Source of the DNA: Isochrysis galbana
Lineage: Eukaryota; Haptophyta; Isochrysidales; Isochrysidaceae
Direction: 5' to 3'
Assembly (NCBI GenBank): GCA_018136815.1
Contig: CM030943.1
Location: 2,376,555-2,440,554, forward strand
Length of the DNA: 64,000 nucleotides
Shown: in pieces, positions 10,401-23,332 of the stretch
How the letters are laid out: each line of letters begins with the position of its first letter
Numbering within the stretch: the first letter of the stretch is position 1
Notes under the pieces: generated by a model
The model's database searches: none
The model's input: only the letters and a program-made list of their open reading frames with translations
Told to the model about the DNA's origin: nothing
Translations under genes and position numbers: made by a program

Positions 10401-13199
10401 ATGGACCCGTCTCCCAGTCGTGCTCTTCCACTCGTTCAAGTCGTATCCACAACCGTATCCTCATGGTGGCAGGCTGCGCTCACGTACATATACACACATC
10501 ACTTGGAAAGCACCCATGATCGCCCGAGGATGATCGCCGGCCACGTCACAGGCTTAACAATGGCGCTCATCTTGCTCTGCAGCCTCTCGGCCATCGGCTT
10601 CCTCCAGCTGCTTCTGCTGCCCGTGGTTGCACTGTGTGCCCTGGCATGGACCCAGTCTTTGGGTCGGCCCGTGACCTCTTTGCTGCTGCATCGCCTCATC
10701 GCTCGGCCGCACGTGTCAGCCACGATCACTCTCGTAGCGTCGGAGCTGCTCAAGCTTTCGATACCTTCGACCGGGACTCTCACGTTCGCAGATGGAGCTC
10801 TCTCCCACTGTGCTGTCATGTTGCAGCTCTTCATGGCCGCTCGGGGCTTGCCCGTCTCCACGAGATTCACGATGCTCGTGCTCAGTTCGGTGGTTCCATT
10901 CCTCCAGGCCGTCTTCCTCGCGCCGAGAATGCCATCAGTGCTCTTGCTCATGGGCAACACCCTCGGCTTCTTGTGCGGCTCCGCATTCACCGCCGATGCG
11001 CACGCTCTCGCCAAGATGGCCGGGCACAAGACTGCGCTTCAGCGCGCTGACTCTCGGTTGCTTCATCTCATCAAAGGGCAGTGCGGTGCGGCAGGCGCAC
11101 TTCTCAAAGAGTCGATACGCCATCAAGACAAAGCGACCAACCAGAATGATGCCCATGCAACCGATTCACGAAATCATCTCCAAGAACAAGTTCTCGAGAT
11201 GCTCACACAGACTTCAGAATGGTGAGGTGGCTCCTTGGGTCGAACGAGGGCATCACAAATGGTGTTGCGAAAAAAAACCCTGCAGGACCGACTGCCGTCT
11301 TCACGGAGCTCAACGAAGTTGCAATGCCCTTGGCAATCGGCAAGCAAATCAAGTTGCACACCCGCCCATTCATCATTCGTTGTAGGTGCTACAAGCGCGA
11401 GGTCTTCGTGCAGCTCGAAGACGGCACGTACAAATCAGAGCTGAGAGAAGCGCACATGCACGGCGAGCTACGTGCAGCACTTGGTCCTCACACCAAGATC
11501 GACACCTTCGAGCAGAGGGTGATGGTCGACACGTTGATCATGCGACTGCTCCTCAACGAGGTATCAACAAACGCGGCCAAATATTCTCCGTCACAGAAGC
11601 ATATCAGTGCTGAGGCTAAGCTCGTTCAAGGTAAGACCACAGCTCGCCTGCGCAACGTCCCACTAGTAAGTGCATTCATACCTCTCAATACACCTGAAAA
11701 TCAGCGCGCTTCTTGTGCGCAACGCCGACATGCTCGATCACCCTTCGCCCCGCGTTGCAGACGACGCTGGGAAAGAGTGGCTGCACATCTCGGTACGCAA
11801 CTCCAATCTGCCTGGTTCGCCGCACTTGTCGCCTCGAGAGTGCGAACGAGTGTTCGAGAAGGGCTTCAAGAAGAATATTCCATCGGCAGCCGGTGGCCGC
11901 AAATCTCAGAGGTGAGGGCACTTAACCGACCCGATCTCACACGCTTTGATGGCCTGAGGACTGGTAGGAGAGAGATGCTGAGCTCCATAGCGCCACCCTC
12001 CTTGCCCTCCTACCGGCAGCAACGGTCTCGGACTATCATCGGTCAGGCTAGCAACAAAAGCAGTCGGAGGTCAAGCGCGGATTGAAGCCAACGAGCAGCA
12101 CACCACCGTCTATTTGGTACTCCCAGCGGAATCGTGCGGAGAGAGCGTCGACTCATTGTTGCAGCCCCTAGGTGGCAGCCCCAAGGTCATCGGCCGAAGC
12201 CCTCTGGGTCGAATGTTGCGGTGTCGTCCTATCGATGCGACGTCCTCCACCAAATCTGAGCAATCTCCAGGAGTAGGGGTCACCACGCTCTCTACTCTGC
12301 CAATGGCCACATTGACGTCGAGTAGCAAAAGTCTTATGCCTACTTCGTCGAATGAGTCGTCTCTCGTGTGCATCGGCATCGACGACTCACCCACGCTGCG
12401 ACGCATGCAGGTGAGCTTTCTTGTCCACGGGTATCGGCGTGTACGGACCATTTTGCTTTGCTGGTAGTAATTCACTCAGTCACTCAGCAACCCTCTTGTC
12501 GCTCGCGAACACATCAGAACTTCCTTTTTCGCGTATGCATGCGGGCGGACGGCCAGCGCAGCGGAAGCATTGGTGCCTCTTTGGCTGAAGTGCACGCCTA
12601 TGTGGACGTCGTCATGGGCCGAAAGACCATGTGCGCGGTTGCCCGCCGTACCTCCCAGAAGCCGAAAGTATACCTCGCATGCTCAGATTAAGCGCTCGCC
12701 AATAGAGTCACGTGAGGTGAAGTTTGGCACGCTATCCAAGCTGCTGTAAAGCATAGTCTTGCCATCACCTGCCTCACCCCTTGCCCTTGGTGCGCTTGGC
12801 CTCGATGGCAGTTCTCTCGAGGCGGCCAAGCAATCACCGGCAGATGTCGCCGTGCTCGATGAGAACATCGACCTTGAGGACGAGGGTGTGTTCGTCAAAG
12901 GGTCTGATCTTGCCCGTGAGCTCCGAGAGGAAGGCTTCCGGGGCATCGTATGCATTCTCACCGCCGAGGGTGAGTGGCGCAATCGACAACTCGCCGCGCT
13001 TCCTCACGTAGACTTCGCATTTGACAAGAGCGCCGATTTAAGGCAGATCGCTGAAACGCTCCTAGCGGAGCACCAGGCACGAGTCGCGAGTGCACCACGC
13101 CAGGAGGCCGTGCATTGGCAGCCGCGACTGTCCACAGACACCGATACGATTGTATCGGCACAAACCCCTCTCCCCATCGCTGATCTTAAGCGCCGATGA
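10401..13199 (+). CDS. Membrane-bound hybrid histidine kinase, copy 2
   Basis: Predicted sensor kinase that autophosphorylates on His and passes the phosphate to its own receiver domain. Exons 10401-11221, 11386-11630, 11761-11911, 12020-12410, 12488-12630 and 12812-13199 join in frame to 712 aa. Residues about 50-190 hold 5-6 hydrophobic segments, with no extracellular ligand domain. The likely phospho-His is H222 in RLLHLIKG. The HATPase has an N box (NEVSTNAAK, 331-339) and G2 box (NGLGL, 407-411), but the usual G1 DxGxG is replaced by VRNSNLPG (367-374). The receiver has the acidic pair D527-D528, phospho-acceptor D600 (VAVLDENID) and K656. The first four introns are fixed by phase; the last (12631-12811) is the best of several options. 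The start is uncertain: ATG 10401 is the first in-frame Met of this exon, and an upstream exon beginning MYPDAVSYG at 10310 is possible. A 3' frame reading DDLARITNWKDAF (to 13281) could be an alternative end. Confidence 0.85.
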
Positions 13200-13549
13200 T
13201 CTGGCTCGGATCACGAACTGGAAGGATGCGTTCAAGATCAAGATGGTCTTGGCAAGACATGGCATCACCAGCCTATGTTGAGCCACATCCGCGCCAATGA
13301 CATTGCGTGGTGGCTATTGCCTAACCTCCTGCTTTTACCTTCTTTGTTTGGGGCTGTAAAATTGTGTTTCTTTGACGAAGGACGGCGCTTGTCGTCTACT
13401 GTTGTGCGTTGTGCGTTGTGCCTTTGCTTGTGAGTAGGTAGTGTTCCTCGATGCGAGTGTGTGTATAGTGTATAGTTGCTCCAGAGGCGATTGTGCGATT
13501 GTGCGTGTGCTCTAGAAGAGATTTTTGAAATCCCACTAGGTGTGCGATG

Positions 13550-13873
13550 TTAGGCAGTTATGTGTCGCATCCGCGTTCGACTTTCTACTTTTACAACTAC
13601 AACCAAAGACCGCGCTCTTTGGTCTTTGGTAAAAGTACCTTTCACCTTTCCCGTCGCGTTTCCTCTTGGCCTGCCTCGCCTACTTTGCACGGTCGTCTCC
13701 TTGCACAATGCCATCGTCTGAGTCCCTCCCTGCTCTTGCGCTTGGTCCCGTTTGCTTCTCTCTCCCCGGCGCCAGTCCTCGTTCTCGTTGTAGGTGTACG
13801 TGTTCGCCACTAGGCGGAGGCTTTCCCGCAGCGCGCGGAGGCTGCGGCTCGGGCCAAACTCGCGTTCCGTCAA
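13550..13873 (-). CDS. Conserved opposite-strand ORF with AT-hook-like motif
   Basis: Unrecognised 107-aa basic frame, convergent with the kinase gene. Near residue 65 it contains SRRGRPRGN, whose R-G-R-P core matches an AT hook (minor-groove DNA binding). A good acceptor (CATCTAG) just upstream suggests it may be the last exon of a longer gene; the minus-strand stretch before it (14012-14341) ends in an acidic/basic tail (DEDNEKKTKKMK). Identical or near-identical frames are at 5826-6149, 30006-30329 and 59170-59493 (plus strand there); the copy near 21386-21616 is shifted by a lost base. Conservation here follows from unit duplication, so it is weak evidence of coding. Confidence 0.3.
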   Translation of the reverse strand: MTEREFGPSRSLRALRESLRLVANTYTYNENEDWRRGERSKRDQAQEQGGTQTMALCKETTVQSRRGRPRGNATGKVKGTFTKDQRARSLVVVVKVESRTRMRHITA

Positions 13874-14469
13874 AAGAGGGCTAGATGATAGTTTTGTTTT
13901 CGCTTAGAATGTTATGTTAGCATTAGCATTGAGTTGGAAGGCGCGTGCGCATAGCAACTTTTCCCCCACGGTACCCCACCCCACTTTTCGGAACACGCCT
14001 AACACCTGCAGCTAAATCTTCATCTTCTTCGTCTTTTTCTCATTGTCCTCGTCCTCGATCCTGTTGTCAATGTCGTTGTGCTGGCGCTCCCGCTCTGCTC
14101 GCTCTCTCGCGTCATGGGGAAGCGCAAGGGGAGAAGGGGAAGGGGAGGCCTGACGATGAGGACGATGAGCTGCTGCGCTCGTTAGTGTTGGCTTCACACA
14201 CACGCACGCCGGCGCCCTCATTTTGCGCCTCGCGGCGGCGGCGCCGAGGGCCAAGGGCGGCGCGTGGCGCGCGCCAAACGCGCCGCACGGCGCGCGCCAA
14301 ACGCGCCGCCCTCCCTCGAGCGCGCGCGCGCTTATGCGCACGCCCCTAGTGCCCCATGCCGGCTGCTACTACCCAAATACCATTAGTAGCCCTTGAGAGC
14401 TACTATGTTACATAGTAGTAGTGCTCAAGACCTACTTTCTTAGATAGTAGTAGTGAAAATCAAAGTTGG

Positions 14470-14570
14470 TGGCCTTGGTACCATGGTTAGGGCCAGGCAA
14501 GAGTTGCTCGCTCAGACCCCCAAAGTTGCTCGTAAAAGTTGCTCGGAGTTGCTCGGAAATGGGAAAAAAA
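14470..14570. repeat. GTTGCTCG short-repeat block
   Basis: Follows GGTACCATGGTTAGGGCC and consists of spaced copies of GTTGCTCG (AGAGTTGCTCGCTC, AAAGTTGCTCGTAA, GGAGTTGCTCGG). Also at about 6755-6835, 23525-23660, 32250-32380 and, reversed, 33400-33545 and 58480-58565. Units 1, 2 and 6 share one continuation after it, while units 3 and 4 have a longer version with extra GTTGCTCG copies. Confidence 0.7.
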
Positions 14571-14932
14571 CAACGGGAGAATATGGGGTTACACGCCCCG
14601 AGCAACAAACACATTAAGAGAATGATAAGCCCGCTGTACACGGTGGACAAGGATTTCAACATGGGAACGACGGAGGACCTCTTGCAAGCGGCAAGGGGGC
14701 TAGACCTACGACACATCACCTAAAGCAGCTAAATCTCTGGGTAGGAATCACAGCAGTTACCAAAAAAGGAATCTAAATTATTTAAGGGAGAATAACCAAA
14801 GCTAACACCGAAAGCAAAGGACGAGCCACAGTCTCCCGCCCCCTTCTCTCCAACTCCTGGCCGAAGCAGCGCGCGCGGCCTCCCCGGAACCAGCTTCTCC
14901 GCTAACGAGGGAACTGGGGAAGGGGGAGGGGG

Positions 14933-15069
<137 letters not shown>

Positions 15070-15614
15070 TCCTGCTCACGCCGCAGCGCGAACCTCCTCC
15101 CGCAGTGGTACGCTTGCCCTCCTTGCGCGCGTGTACCGCGCCCTTCCCCTCGCTGGCCGGCTGCGATGGGTACAGCGCCGCCAGTTTCGCCAGCCCCCAT
15201 CCAGGTGGATCGTCGAAAACGGGCATGCACCGCGCCCGGTCTCGATTTGAAGTTGAGCTCTTTAAGCCCTTTCCGACTTTAGCTTTAGCGTCTTTCGTCA
15301 ATATTTGCTTACGTTTTGTTGTGGGGGCCCAAGGGGGAGGTCTGGGTCCCAATGGGGCCCGGATATGTGTCAGTTGGGTGTATTGGGAACTTTCTACCAA
15401 AAAAAATCCTGAAATTTCCTTAACTGTGAGATGGTCATTTTTTCACCCCTAATAAAAAAACCCTGTTTGACCGCCCTACATTGGCGCGAGTTGGAGTCCC
15501 GCCGGGCGCAACAGAGCATACGCAGGCGAACTGTGGAGTACAAACAAGCGCAAGCGTGCACTGAGGCGGAAGGCGACGGCCGCCGAGCGCAAGGCAGAGA
15601 AGGGACGTGCGCAT

Positions 15615-15920
15615 ATGGATTACACCTACAAGGCCGCAGACGGTACGAGCGAAGACGAACGCCGCGCGCCCGGGGGGGGGGCGTCGTCCACACACAAGAC
15701 GAAGGGTTCGCCAGGTGCCCGCAAGTGGGGTGTGCAATCCCGATGTGTGCGTGGGTGTCCTTGTGCCGCAACGTCCGTGGAGTGCACCTGTTCTTGCCAT
15801 GGCAAGAAGTGTTCAGTGAAGTGCGAGCCATCCTCACGCTCTACGTGCTACGTGCACCACATACAGACACCCTTGGGGCGCCACTGTCGCCGCGCTCGTG
15901 GGCGGAAGGCCGCCCGCTAG
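15615..15920 (+). CDS. Cys-rich CXC-like ORF, unit 2 copy
   Basis: Same 101-aa frame as at 7882-8187. Here, as in unit 1, the upstream basic coil (RRAQQSIRRRTVEYK) is one base out of frame with it. In the copy after the 23922 gap a missing C joins the two halves. Confidence 0.35.
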   Translation: MDYTYKAADGTSEDERRAPGGGASSTHKTKGSPGARKWGVQSRCVRGCPCAATSVECTCSCHGKKCSVKCEPSSRSTCYVHHIQTPLGRHCRRARGRKAAR

Positions 15921-18144
15921 GAGCGCAGCGAGGCAGGGTTCCAGAGGGAACTCCTCATGGCCGTACAGCATGGCCACGTAGGGTCGTAGAGACTCGGAGC
16001 GGGCAGGCCGACCGGAGCGCCACCCGTCGCACCTGCCGCTGGCGGCGGTCCTTGGCCTCCAGAGGCCAGGTACCTTAAGAAGCCGCTATGACCATGAGAG
16101 CAAGCAAGCAAGGCGTGCACCCCTCCCAAGCCGAGTGGATGGAGCTGGTACCAAATGGAGGCAAACAATCTTGGACTTGGAAGAACGTCCTTGTCGCTTG
16201 TCGAGCGAGCGCGAAGCTTCGAGACACCTCGTTGGCAACGGTCGACTCAACCAACCAACCGCCAACCAATAAATACGACATAGAGAGAGTTCCCGGCGGA
16301 CGGGTGGGCCGGTGGGGGGTGGGGGACAGCGCGGGACAGGGGGGGGGGAAAGAACAGCACCCGGCGTGCCGGCGGGCGGGTGGGGGGGACAGGTGCGGGA
16401 AGGCGATAGGATAAACTACATCTGTAGATCTGTATCTGCTGGCTGCTGGGGGGGTGCCGAGGGTAGGAGTTACTGCCGCCCTTTTGTTGAAGGGGGGGGG
16501 GGGGGGTAGTTGAAACCGCCGACACGGGAGTGGGAAGTTCGTGGAGGTGGTTCGCTTCTAGGACTGGGGCCCTCGTCCCACGGGGAACGCAGGGAAACTT
16601 TCTCGGGGGGCGATGAGACGAACCCACCTCCCATGAACTTTGCCACTCCTGTCTCGGCGGTTCCACCCCCTCCCCCCCCCCCCCCCCGCAAGAGGCAGTG
16701 ATGGTGCATCAGTTCATCAGCTGACACCAACTTCGAGGCTGACACTGATATCATAGCTGATATAAGCTGATGGACCTTATCAGCTGTTATCACCTCCAAG
16801 GCCCTGAGCGAGCAGATTATCAGCTGATATCAGTGGCTTGTGTATTTGCTGCAGATATAAATATAACAAAACGCCCTCCCAGAAGGAATATTTGGGCGAC
16901 ACGCGGCTCAGATGACAGTACGCGGACGATGTGCACCGCAGCAGACCTGTTCGACTCCCGCTGGAGACCAGTACGACGTCCATCCGACCTCACAAAAAAA
17001 ATTTTTTTTTCACTTTTTTTGGATGTAGAAAGTAAAGGGGACTGGGTGTTTTGTTTTCTCCCAGCTCCAAGCTGCTGACAACTGACAACTGATATCAGTT
17101 ATCAGTTCGAGGTGAGCTGATACTGATGTAAAAAACTGATATCAGTACTGATGCACCATCACTGGCAAGAGGTCGGCAGTAACTCTTCCCCCCTCCGCAA
17201 TGGATGGACCCCCTCCCCCCCATATCATATCGTTGGGAGAGGACTCGATCGCCGAGCGACGAGGCCTCGCCGTCGAGACGAAACCGTTTGTGTGTTGGGA
17301 CCACCGACCGATCGCCGGACCTCCGAGACACGGCACGCCGTCCGTTGAGGAGAGAATCCATTCTTCAACGTTTGGGCTCTCTCTTCTCTTCTCTCGAAGC
17401 CGGAGGAAGGAAGGGAGGGGGCCGGGAGAGGAGGGCTGACGCGGGGAGGAGGCTTGTTCCACCTATGTTTTTGAAGACTTTGGATGTGTGTGGGTGGGTG
17501 GGTGGGGTGGGCGGGGGTGCGTGTTGGGGCGTGGGGAAGAGGGTGTGGGGGAGGGGGGGGCAGGAGAGCGAGCCGGCACCTGTGACAGAGAGTGGAGAGT
17601 AGGGACAAACCACAGAGCCGAGAGAAGAAGGAATCCTCGTGGGGGGCGGGGCGTGCGAGCAGCACCATCGGCGAGTTGGGCAGATCCTCCCTCTCGTCCC
17701 CTGCCACCGCTCTCGGCCGCGTCACTCGCTGTGCGCCCCCCCCCCCCCCCCCCCCCCCCCCCGCGCGCGCCTTTCGCTCCCGCTGTCCTCCTCGCCACCT
17801 CTCACCGCGCTTCTCCTCTCCCCCGCTGCGGCCAGCGATCGCAGCCGGAAAGCGCCCACAAAACACAAACACTCACGAACCAGCCATCGGGCCACGTTGC
17901 CGACAGCTCTGCGGGGAGTGGGATGGGTTTTGCCTCAGTGTGGTGGTTGTGATCCTCTTTCATCCGGCGGGAATCCGCTCGTTGAACCGACCAACGCTTC
18001 AAACACGCAGCTCGGCCACGCCGCGAGCGCAATCGTCGTGGCAACTCGCAACATGTACCCTGACGCTGTCAGCTACGGGTCAATGAATCCTGTTTTGCCC
18101 TTGCGTCGTCCCTCTTCAGGTCGATTCAAGGCTGGCTGGACGAA

Positions 18145-20943
18145 ATGGACCCGTCTCCCAGTCGTGCTCTTCCACTCGTTCAAGTCGTATCCACAACCGT
18201 ATCCTCATGGTGGCAGGCTGCGCTCACGTACATATACACACATCACTTGGAAAGCACCCATGATCGCCCGAGGATGATCGCCGGCCACGTCACAGGCTTA
18301 ACAATGGCGCTCATCTTGCTCTGCAGCCTCTCGGCCATCGGCTTCCTCCAGCTGCTTCTGCTGCCCGTGGTTGCACTGTGTGCCCTGGCATGGACCCAGT
18401 CTTTGGGTCGGCCCGTGACCTCTTTGCTGCTGCATCGCCTCATCGCTCGGCCGCACGTGTCAGCCACGATCACTCTCGTAGCGTCGGAGCTGCTCAAGCT
18501 TTCGATACCTTCGACCGGGACTCTCACGTTCGCAGATGGAGCTCTCTCCCACTGTGCTGTCATGTTGCAGCTCTTCATGGCCGCTCGGGGCTTGCCCGTC
18601 TCCACGAGATTCACGATGCTCGTGCTCAGTTCGGTGGTTCCATTCCTCCAGGCCGTCTTCCTCGCGCCGAGAATGCCATCAGTGCTCTTGCTCATGGGCA
18701 ACACCCTCGGCTTCTTGTGCGGCTCCGCATTCACCGCCGATGCGCACGCTCTCGCCAAGATGGCCGGGCACAAGACTGCGCTTCAGCGCGCTGACTCTCG
18801 GTTGCTTCATCTCATCAAAGGGCAGTGCGGTGCGGCAGGCGCACTTCTCAAAGAGTCGATACGCCATCAAGACAAAGCGACCAACCAGAATGATGCCCAT
18901 GCAACCGATTCACGAAATCATCTCCAAGAACAAGTTCTCGAGATGCTCACACAGACTTCAGAATGGTGAGGTGGCTCCTTGGGTCGAACGAGGGCATCAC
19001 AAATGGTGTTGCGAAAAAAAACCCTGCAGGACCGACTGCCGTCTTCACGGAGCTCAACGAAGTTGCAATGCCCTTGGCAATCGGCAAGCAAATCAAGTTG
19101 CACACCCGCCCATTCATCATTCGTTGTAGGTGCTACAAGCGCGAGGTCTTCGTGCAGCTCGAAGACGGCACGTACAAATCAGAGCTGAGAGAAGCGCACA
19201 TGCACGGCGAGCTACGTGCAGCACTTGGTCCTCACACCAAGATCGACACCTTCGAGCAGAGGGTGATGGTCGACACGTTGATCATGCGACTGCTCCTCAA
19301 CGAGGTATCAACAAACGCGGCCAAATATTCTCCGTCACAGAAGCATATCAGTGCTGAGGCTAAGCTCGTTCAAGGTAAGACCACAGCTCGCCTGCGCAAC
19401 GTCCCACTAGTAAGTGCATTCATACCTCTCAATACACCTGAAAATCAGCGCGCTTCTTGTGCGCAACGCCGACATGCTCGATCACCCTTCGCCCCGCGTT
19501 GCAGACGACGCTGGGAAAGAGTGGCTGCACATCTCGGTACGCAACTCCAATCTGCCTGGTTCGCCGCACTTGTCGCCTCGAGAGTGCGAACGAGTGTTCG
19601 AGAAGGGCTTCAAGAAGAATATTCCATCGGCAGCCGGTGGCCGCAAATCTCAGAGGTGAGGGCACTTAACCGACCCGATCTCACACGCTTTGATGGCCTG
19701 AGGACTGGTAGGAGAGAGATGCTGAGCTCCATAGCGCCACCCTCCTTGCCCTCCTACCGGCAGCAACGGTCTCGGACTATCATCGGTCAGGCTAGCAACA
19801 AAAGCAGTCGGAGGTCAAGCGCGGATTGAAGCCAACGAGCAGCACACCACCGTCTATTTGGTACTCCCAGCGGAATCGTGCGGAGAGAGCGTCGACTCAT
19901 TGTTGCAGCCCCTAGGTGGCAGCCCCAAGGTCATCGGCCGAAGCCCTCTGGGTCGAATGTTGCGGTGTCGTCCTATCGATGCGACGTCCTCCACCAAATC
20001 TGAGCAATCTCCAGGAGTAGGGGTCACCACGCTCTCTACTCTGCCAATGGCCACATTGACGTCGAGTAGCAAAAGTCTTATGCCTACTTCGTCGAATGAG
20101 TCGTCTCTCGTGTGCATCGGCATCGACGACTCACCCACGCTGCGACGCATGCAGGTGAGCTTTCTTGTCCACGGGTATCGGCGTGTACGGACCATTTTGC
20201 TTTGCTGGTAGTAATTCACTCAGTCACTCAGCAACCCTCTTGTCGCTCGCGAACACATCAGAACTTCCTTTTTCGCGTATGCATGCGGGCGGACGGCCAG
20301 CGCAGCGGAAGCATTGGTGCCTCTTTGGCTGAAGTGCACGCCTATGTGGACGTCGTCATGGGCCGAAAGACCATGTGCGCGGTTGCCCGCCGTACCTCCA
20401 GAAGCCGAAAGTATACCTCGCATGCTCAGATTAAGCGCTCGCCCAATAGAGTCACGTGAGGTGAAGTTTGGCACGCTATCCAAGCTGCTGTAAAGCATAG
20501 TCTTGCCATCACCTGCCTCACCCCTTGCCCTTGGTGCGCTTGGCCTCGATGGCAGTTCTCTCGAGGCGGCCAAGCAATCACCGGCAGATGTCGCCGTGCT
20601 CGATGAGAACATCGACCTTGAGGACGAGGGTGTGTTCGTCAAAGGGTCTGATCTTGCCCGTGAGCTCCGAGAGGAAGGCTTCCGGGGCATCGTATGCATT
20701 CTCACCGCCGAGGGTGAGTGGCGCAATCGACAACTCGCCGCGCTTCCTCACGTAGACTTCGCATTTGACAAGAGCGCCGATTTAAGGCAGATCGCTGAAA
20801 CGCTCCTAGCGGAGCACCAGGCACGAGTCGCGAGTGCACCACGCCAGGAGGCCGTGCATTGGCAGCCGCGACTGTCCACAGACACCGATACGATTGTATC
20901 GGCACAAACCCCTCTCCCCATCGCTGATCTTAAGCGCCGATGA
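18145..20943 (+). CDS. Membrane-bound hybrid histidine kinase, copy 3
   Basis: Exons 18145-18965, 19130-19374, 19505-19655, 19764-20154, 20232-20374 and 20556-20943, the same model and reading frame as copy 2 and encoding the same 712-aa protein as far as I can compare. One C fewer near 20398 and one more near 20443 fall inside the last intron of my model and do not affect the frame, which supports that intron being non-coding. All key residues are present: phospho-His motif RLLHLIKG, N box, GLGL, DD pair, LDENID and the receiver Lys. Confidence 0.85.
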
Positions 20944-22015
20944 TCTGGCTCGGATCACGAACTGGAAGGATGCGTTCAAGATCAAGATGGTCTTGGCAAG
21001 ACATGGCATCACCAGCCTATGTTGAGCCACATCCGCGCCAATGACATTGGCGTGGTGGCTATTGCCTAACCTCCTGCTTTTACCTTCTTTGTTTGGGGCT
21101 GTAAATTGTGTTTCTTTGACGAAGGACGGCGCTTGTCGTCTACTGTTGTGCGTTGTGCGTTGTGCCTTTGCTTGTGAGTAGGTAGTGTTCCTCGATGCGA
21201 GTGTGTGTATAGTGTATAGTTGCTCCAGAGGCGATTGTGCGATTGTGCGTGTGCTCTAGAAGAGATTTTTGAAATCCCACTAGGTGTGCGATGTTAGGCA
21301 GTTATGTGTCGCATCCGCGTTCGACTTTCTACTTTTACAACTACAACCAAAGACCGCGCTCTTTGGTCTTTGGTAAAAGTACCTTTCACCTTTCCCGTCG
21401 CGTTTCCTCTTGGCCTGCCTCGCCTACTTTGCACGGTCGTCTCCTTGCACAATGCCATCGTCTGAGTCCCTCCCTGCTCTTGCGCTTGGTCCCGTTTGCT
21501 TCTCTCTCCCGGCGCCAGTCCTCGTTCTCGTTGTAGGTGTACGTGTTCGCCACTAGGCGGAGGCTTTCCCGCAGCGCGCGGAGGCTGCGGCTCGGGCCAA
21601 ACTCGCGTTCCGTCAAAAGAGGGCTAGATGATAGTTTTGTTTTCGCTTAGAATGTTATGTTAGCATTAGCATTGAGTTGGAAGGCGCGTGCGCATAGCAA
21701 CTTTTCCCCACGGTACCCCACCCCACTTTTCGGAACACGCCTAACACCTGCAGCTAAATCTTCATCTTCTTCGTCTTTTTCTCATTGTCCTCGTCCTCGA
21801 TCCTGTTGTCAATGTCGTTGTGCTGGCGCTCCGCTCTGCTCGCTCCTCGCGTCATGGGGAAGCGCAAGGGGAGAAGGGGAAGGGGAGGCCTGACGATGAG
21901 GACGATGAGCTGCTGCGCTCGTTAGTGTTGGCTTCACACACGCACGCCGGCGCCCTCATTTTGCGCCTCGCGGCGGCGGCGCCGAGGGCCAAGGGCGGCG
22001 CGTGGCGCGCGCCAA

Positions 22016-23332
22016 TGTCGAGTCGAGCGGAGCCGGAGGGCTCTGAGCCACTCCGTCGCGAGCAGCACCGGCGGCTAGCGCGGCGCTTTGGCCCTCCTCC
22101 CACCGGGAGTCGGGTGAATGAATTCTGGACTGGGTCGGGCAACCCCATTTGGGTGTCTGGACGGGGAACGAACGGCGAACGAAGGGCTGTGGGGCGGCGA
22201 GGCGCTCCTAGCGGCCCTAGTGTGATGGGTTGTAAGAGATTGTTAGACCTACAAAGAACTCTTCCCTCAGGGAGGGAGCCTAAGCTGCTTGAGTGCAGCG
22301 ACGCAGCGAACAACGACGGACAACGAAGCTGAGAACAACAGGATACACCGACTCACGAACACACCGGAATCATTCACCCAAACCAAGCAAATTATCAAGC
22401 ACCGCGACCCCAAATCACCGATGACTCAAACACGTCGCGAGAGACGGAGAGAGAGAGCGAGCGAGAGAGAGAGACTCCGCAGCGACGGCCGGAGCGTGTC
22501 TCCGTGTAACTTCCCACGTAGCGGAGAGTCCGAAGGGGAGCGTCATGTCGCGCGACCACGGCGATCACTTTGGATACAGATCGCAACGAGATGTCTTCAC
22601 GACCGAATAAATCTTGCCGTTGAGCGTGAACCTTCTAGACGCTTCTAACGACAACCCTGAGTAGCAACCAAGGGGAAGAAACACCAAAGGGGCCAAGGCT
22701 TGCATGTAACTGCATCAAGGGGAAAGATTCCCTCACCTAGGAAGCGAACCTACACCGGTCTCCAAGGGGAGATGGCAAATTAAACCTCAAATCTCGAGCG
22801 GCTAGAGCAACCGACTCGCTCGCCAAAACCTTGACCGAGAAGAAAGAAGCAAGGACCTACAAGCCAAGGGTAGCGGACCTAGGGATGTGAGAGGAAATTT
22901 CCGAACGCCAACGCCAAACGCCGAACGCGGGGATTCAACGAAACCCTAACCAGGCCAAGCAGAACCTATGAAGAACAGGCCTGGACGACAACAAAAGTGA
23001 GCAGGTCCCAAGAAAGAACCGGAACCCAACAAGAAACGACAAGCCTTGCAAGAAGCTAAACAAGCCTTCACAAGGTAACTCGAGAGCCTGAGACAAGCGC
23101 GCAGCGAGTGACAGGCGACCTGGCTCCTTTGGGTCAAGATTACCCGAAAGGAGGAAACCTGGAATCTAGACCTGACAAACAGGCTAGAAGGAACGAAACA
23201 AGAACTCGAATTCTAGATCGCTAGGGACGAACCCTACCAACCTAGATGTACCTGAGCTTCACCGTGTGGCCGCACGACGAAGGACCTGGAAATAAGAGCC
23301 TAGAAATCGCATCATCTAGGATGAATGCGACA
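22016..23332. mobile_element. 1.32 kb TG...CA insertion in unit 3 (solo-LTR-like)
   Basis: Begins TGTCGAG and ends GCGACA (5-bp inverted ends TGTCG/CGACA). It sits exactly inside the sequence GCGCGCCAAACGCGCC that is uninterrupted in units 1, 2 and 6. No open frame of note lies within it. The TG...CA ends and size suggest a solo LTR, but a 4-6 bp target duplication is not seen; the filled and empty sites differ by at most one duplicated A. A second copy is at 30734-32057. Confidence 0.6.

Noticed and set aside
11219-12085. A single 288-codon kinase exon reading from MVRWLLGSNEG
   Set aside because: The frame is open by chance across two introns. Splicing 11221 to 11386 and 11630 to 11761 restores the conserved WCYKREVF and DDAGKEWLHISV continuity instead.
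10401-13199. Bacterial two-component operon or contamination
   Set aside because: Five phase-consistent GT-AG introns interrupt the conserved domains, and the neighbours are eukaryotic-type genes.
14466-14723. 85-codon frame starting MVALVPWLGPG in each unit
   Set aside because: Starts inside the GTTGCTCG repeat, has no recognisable domain, and its second half is not in units 3 and 4.
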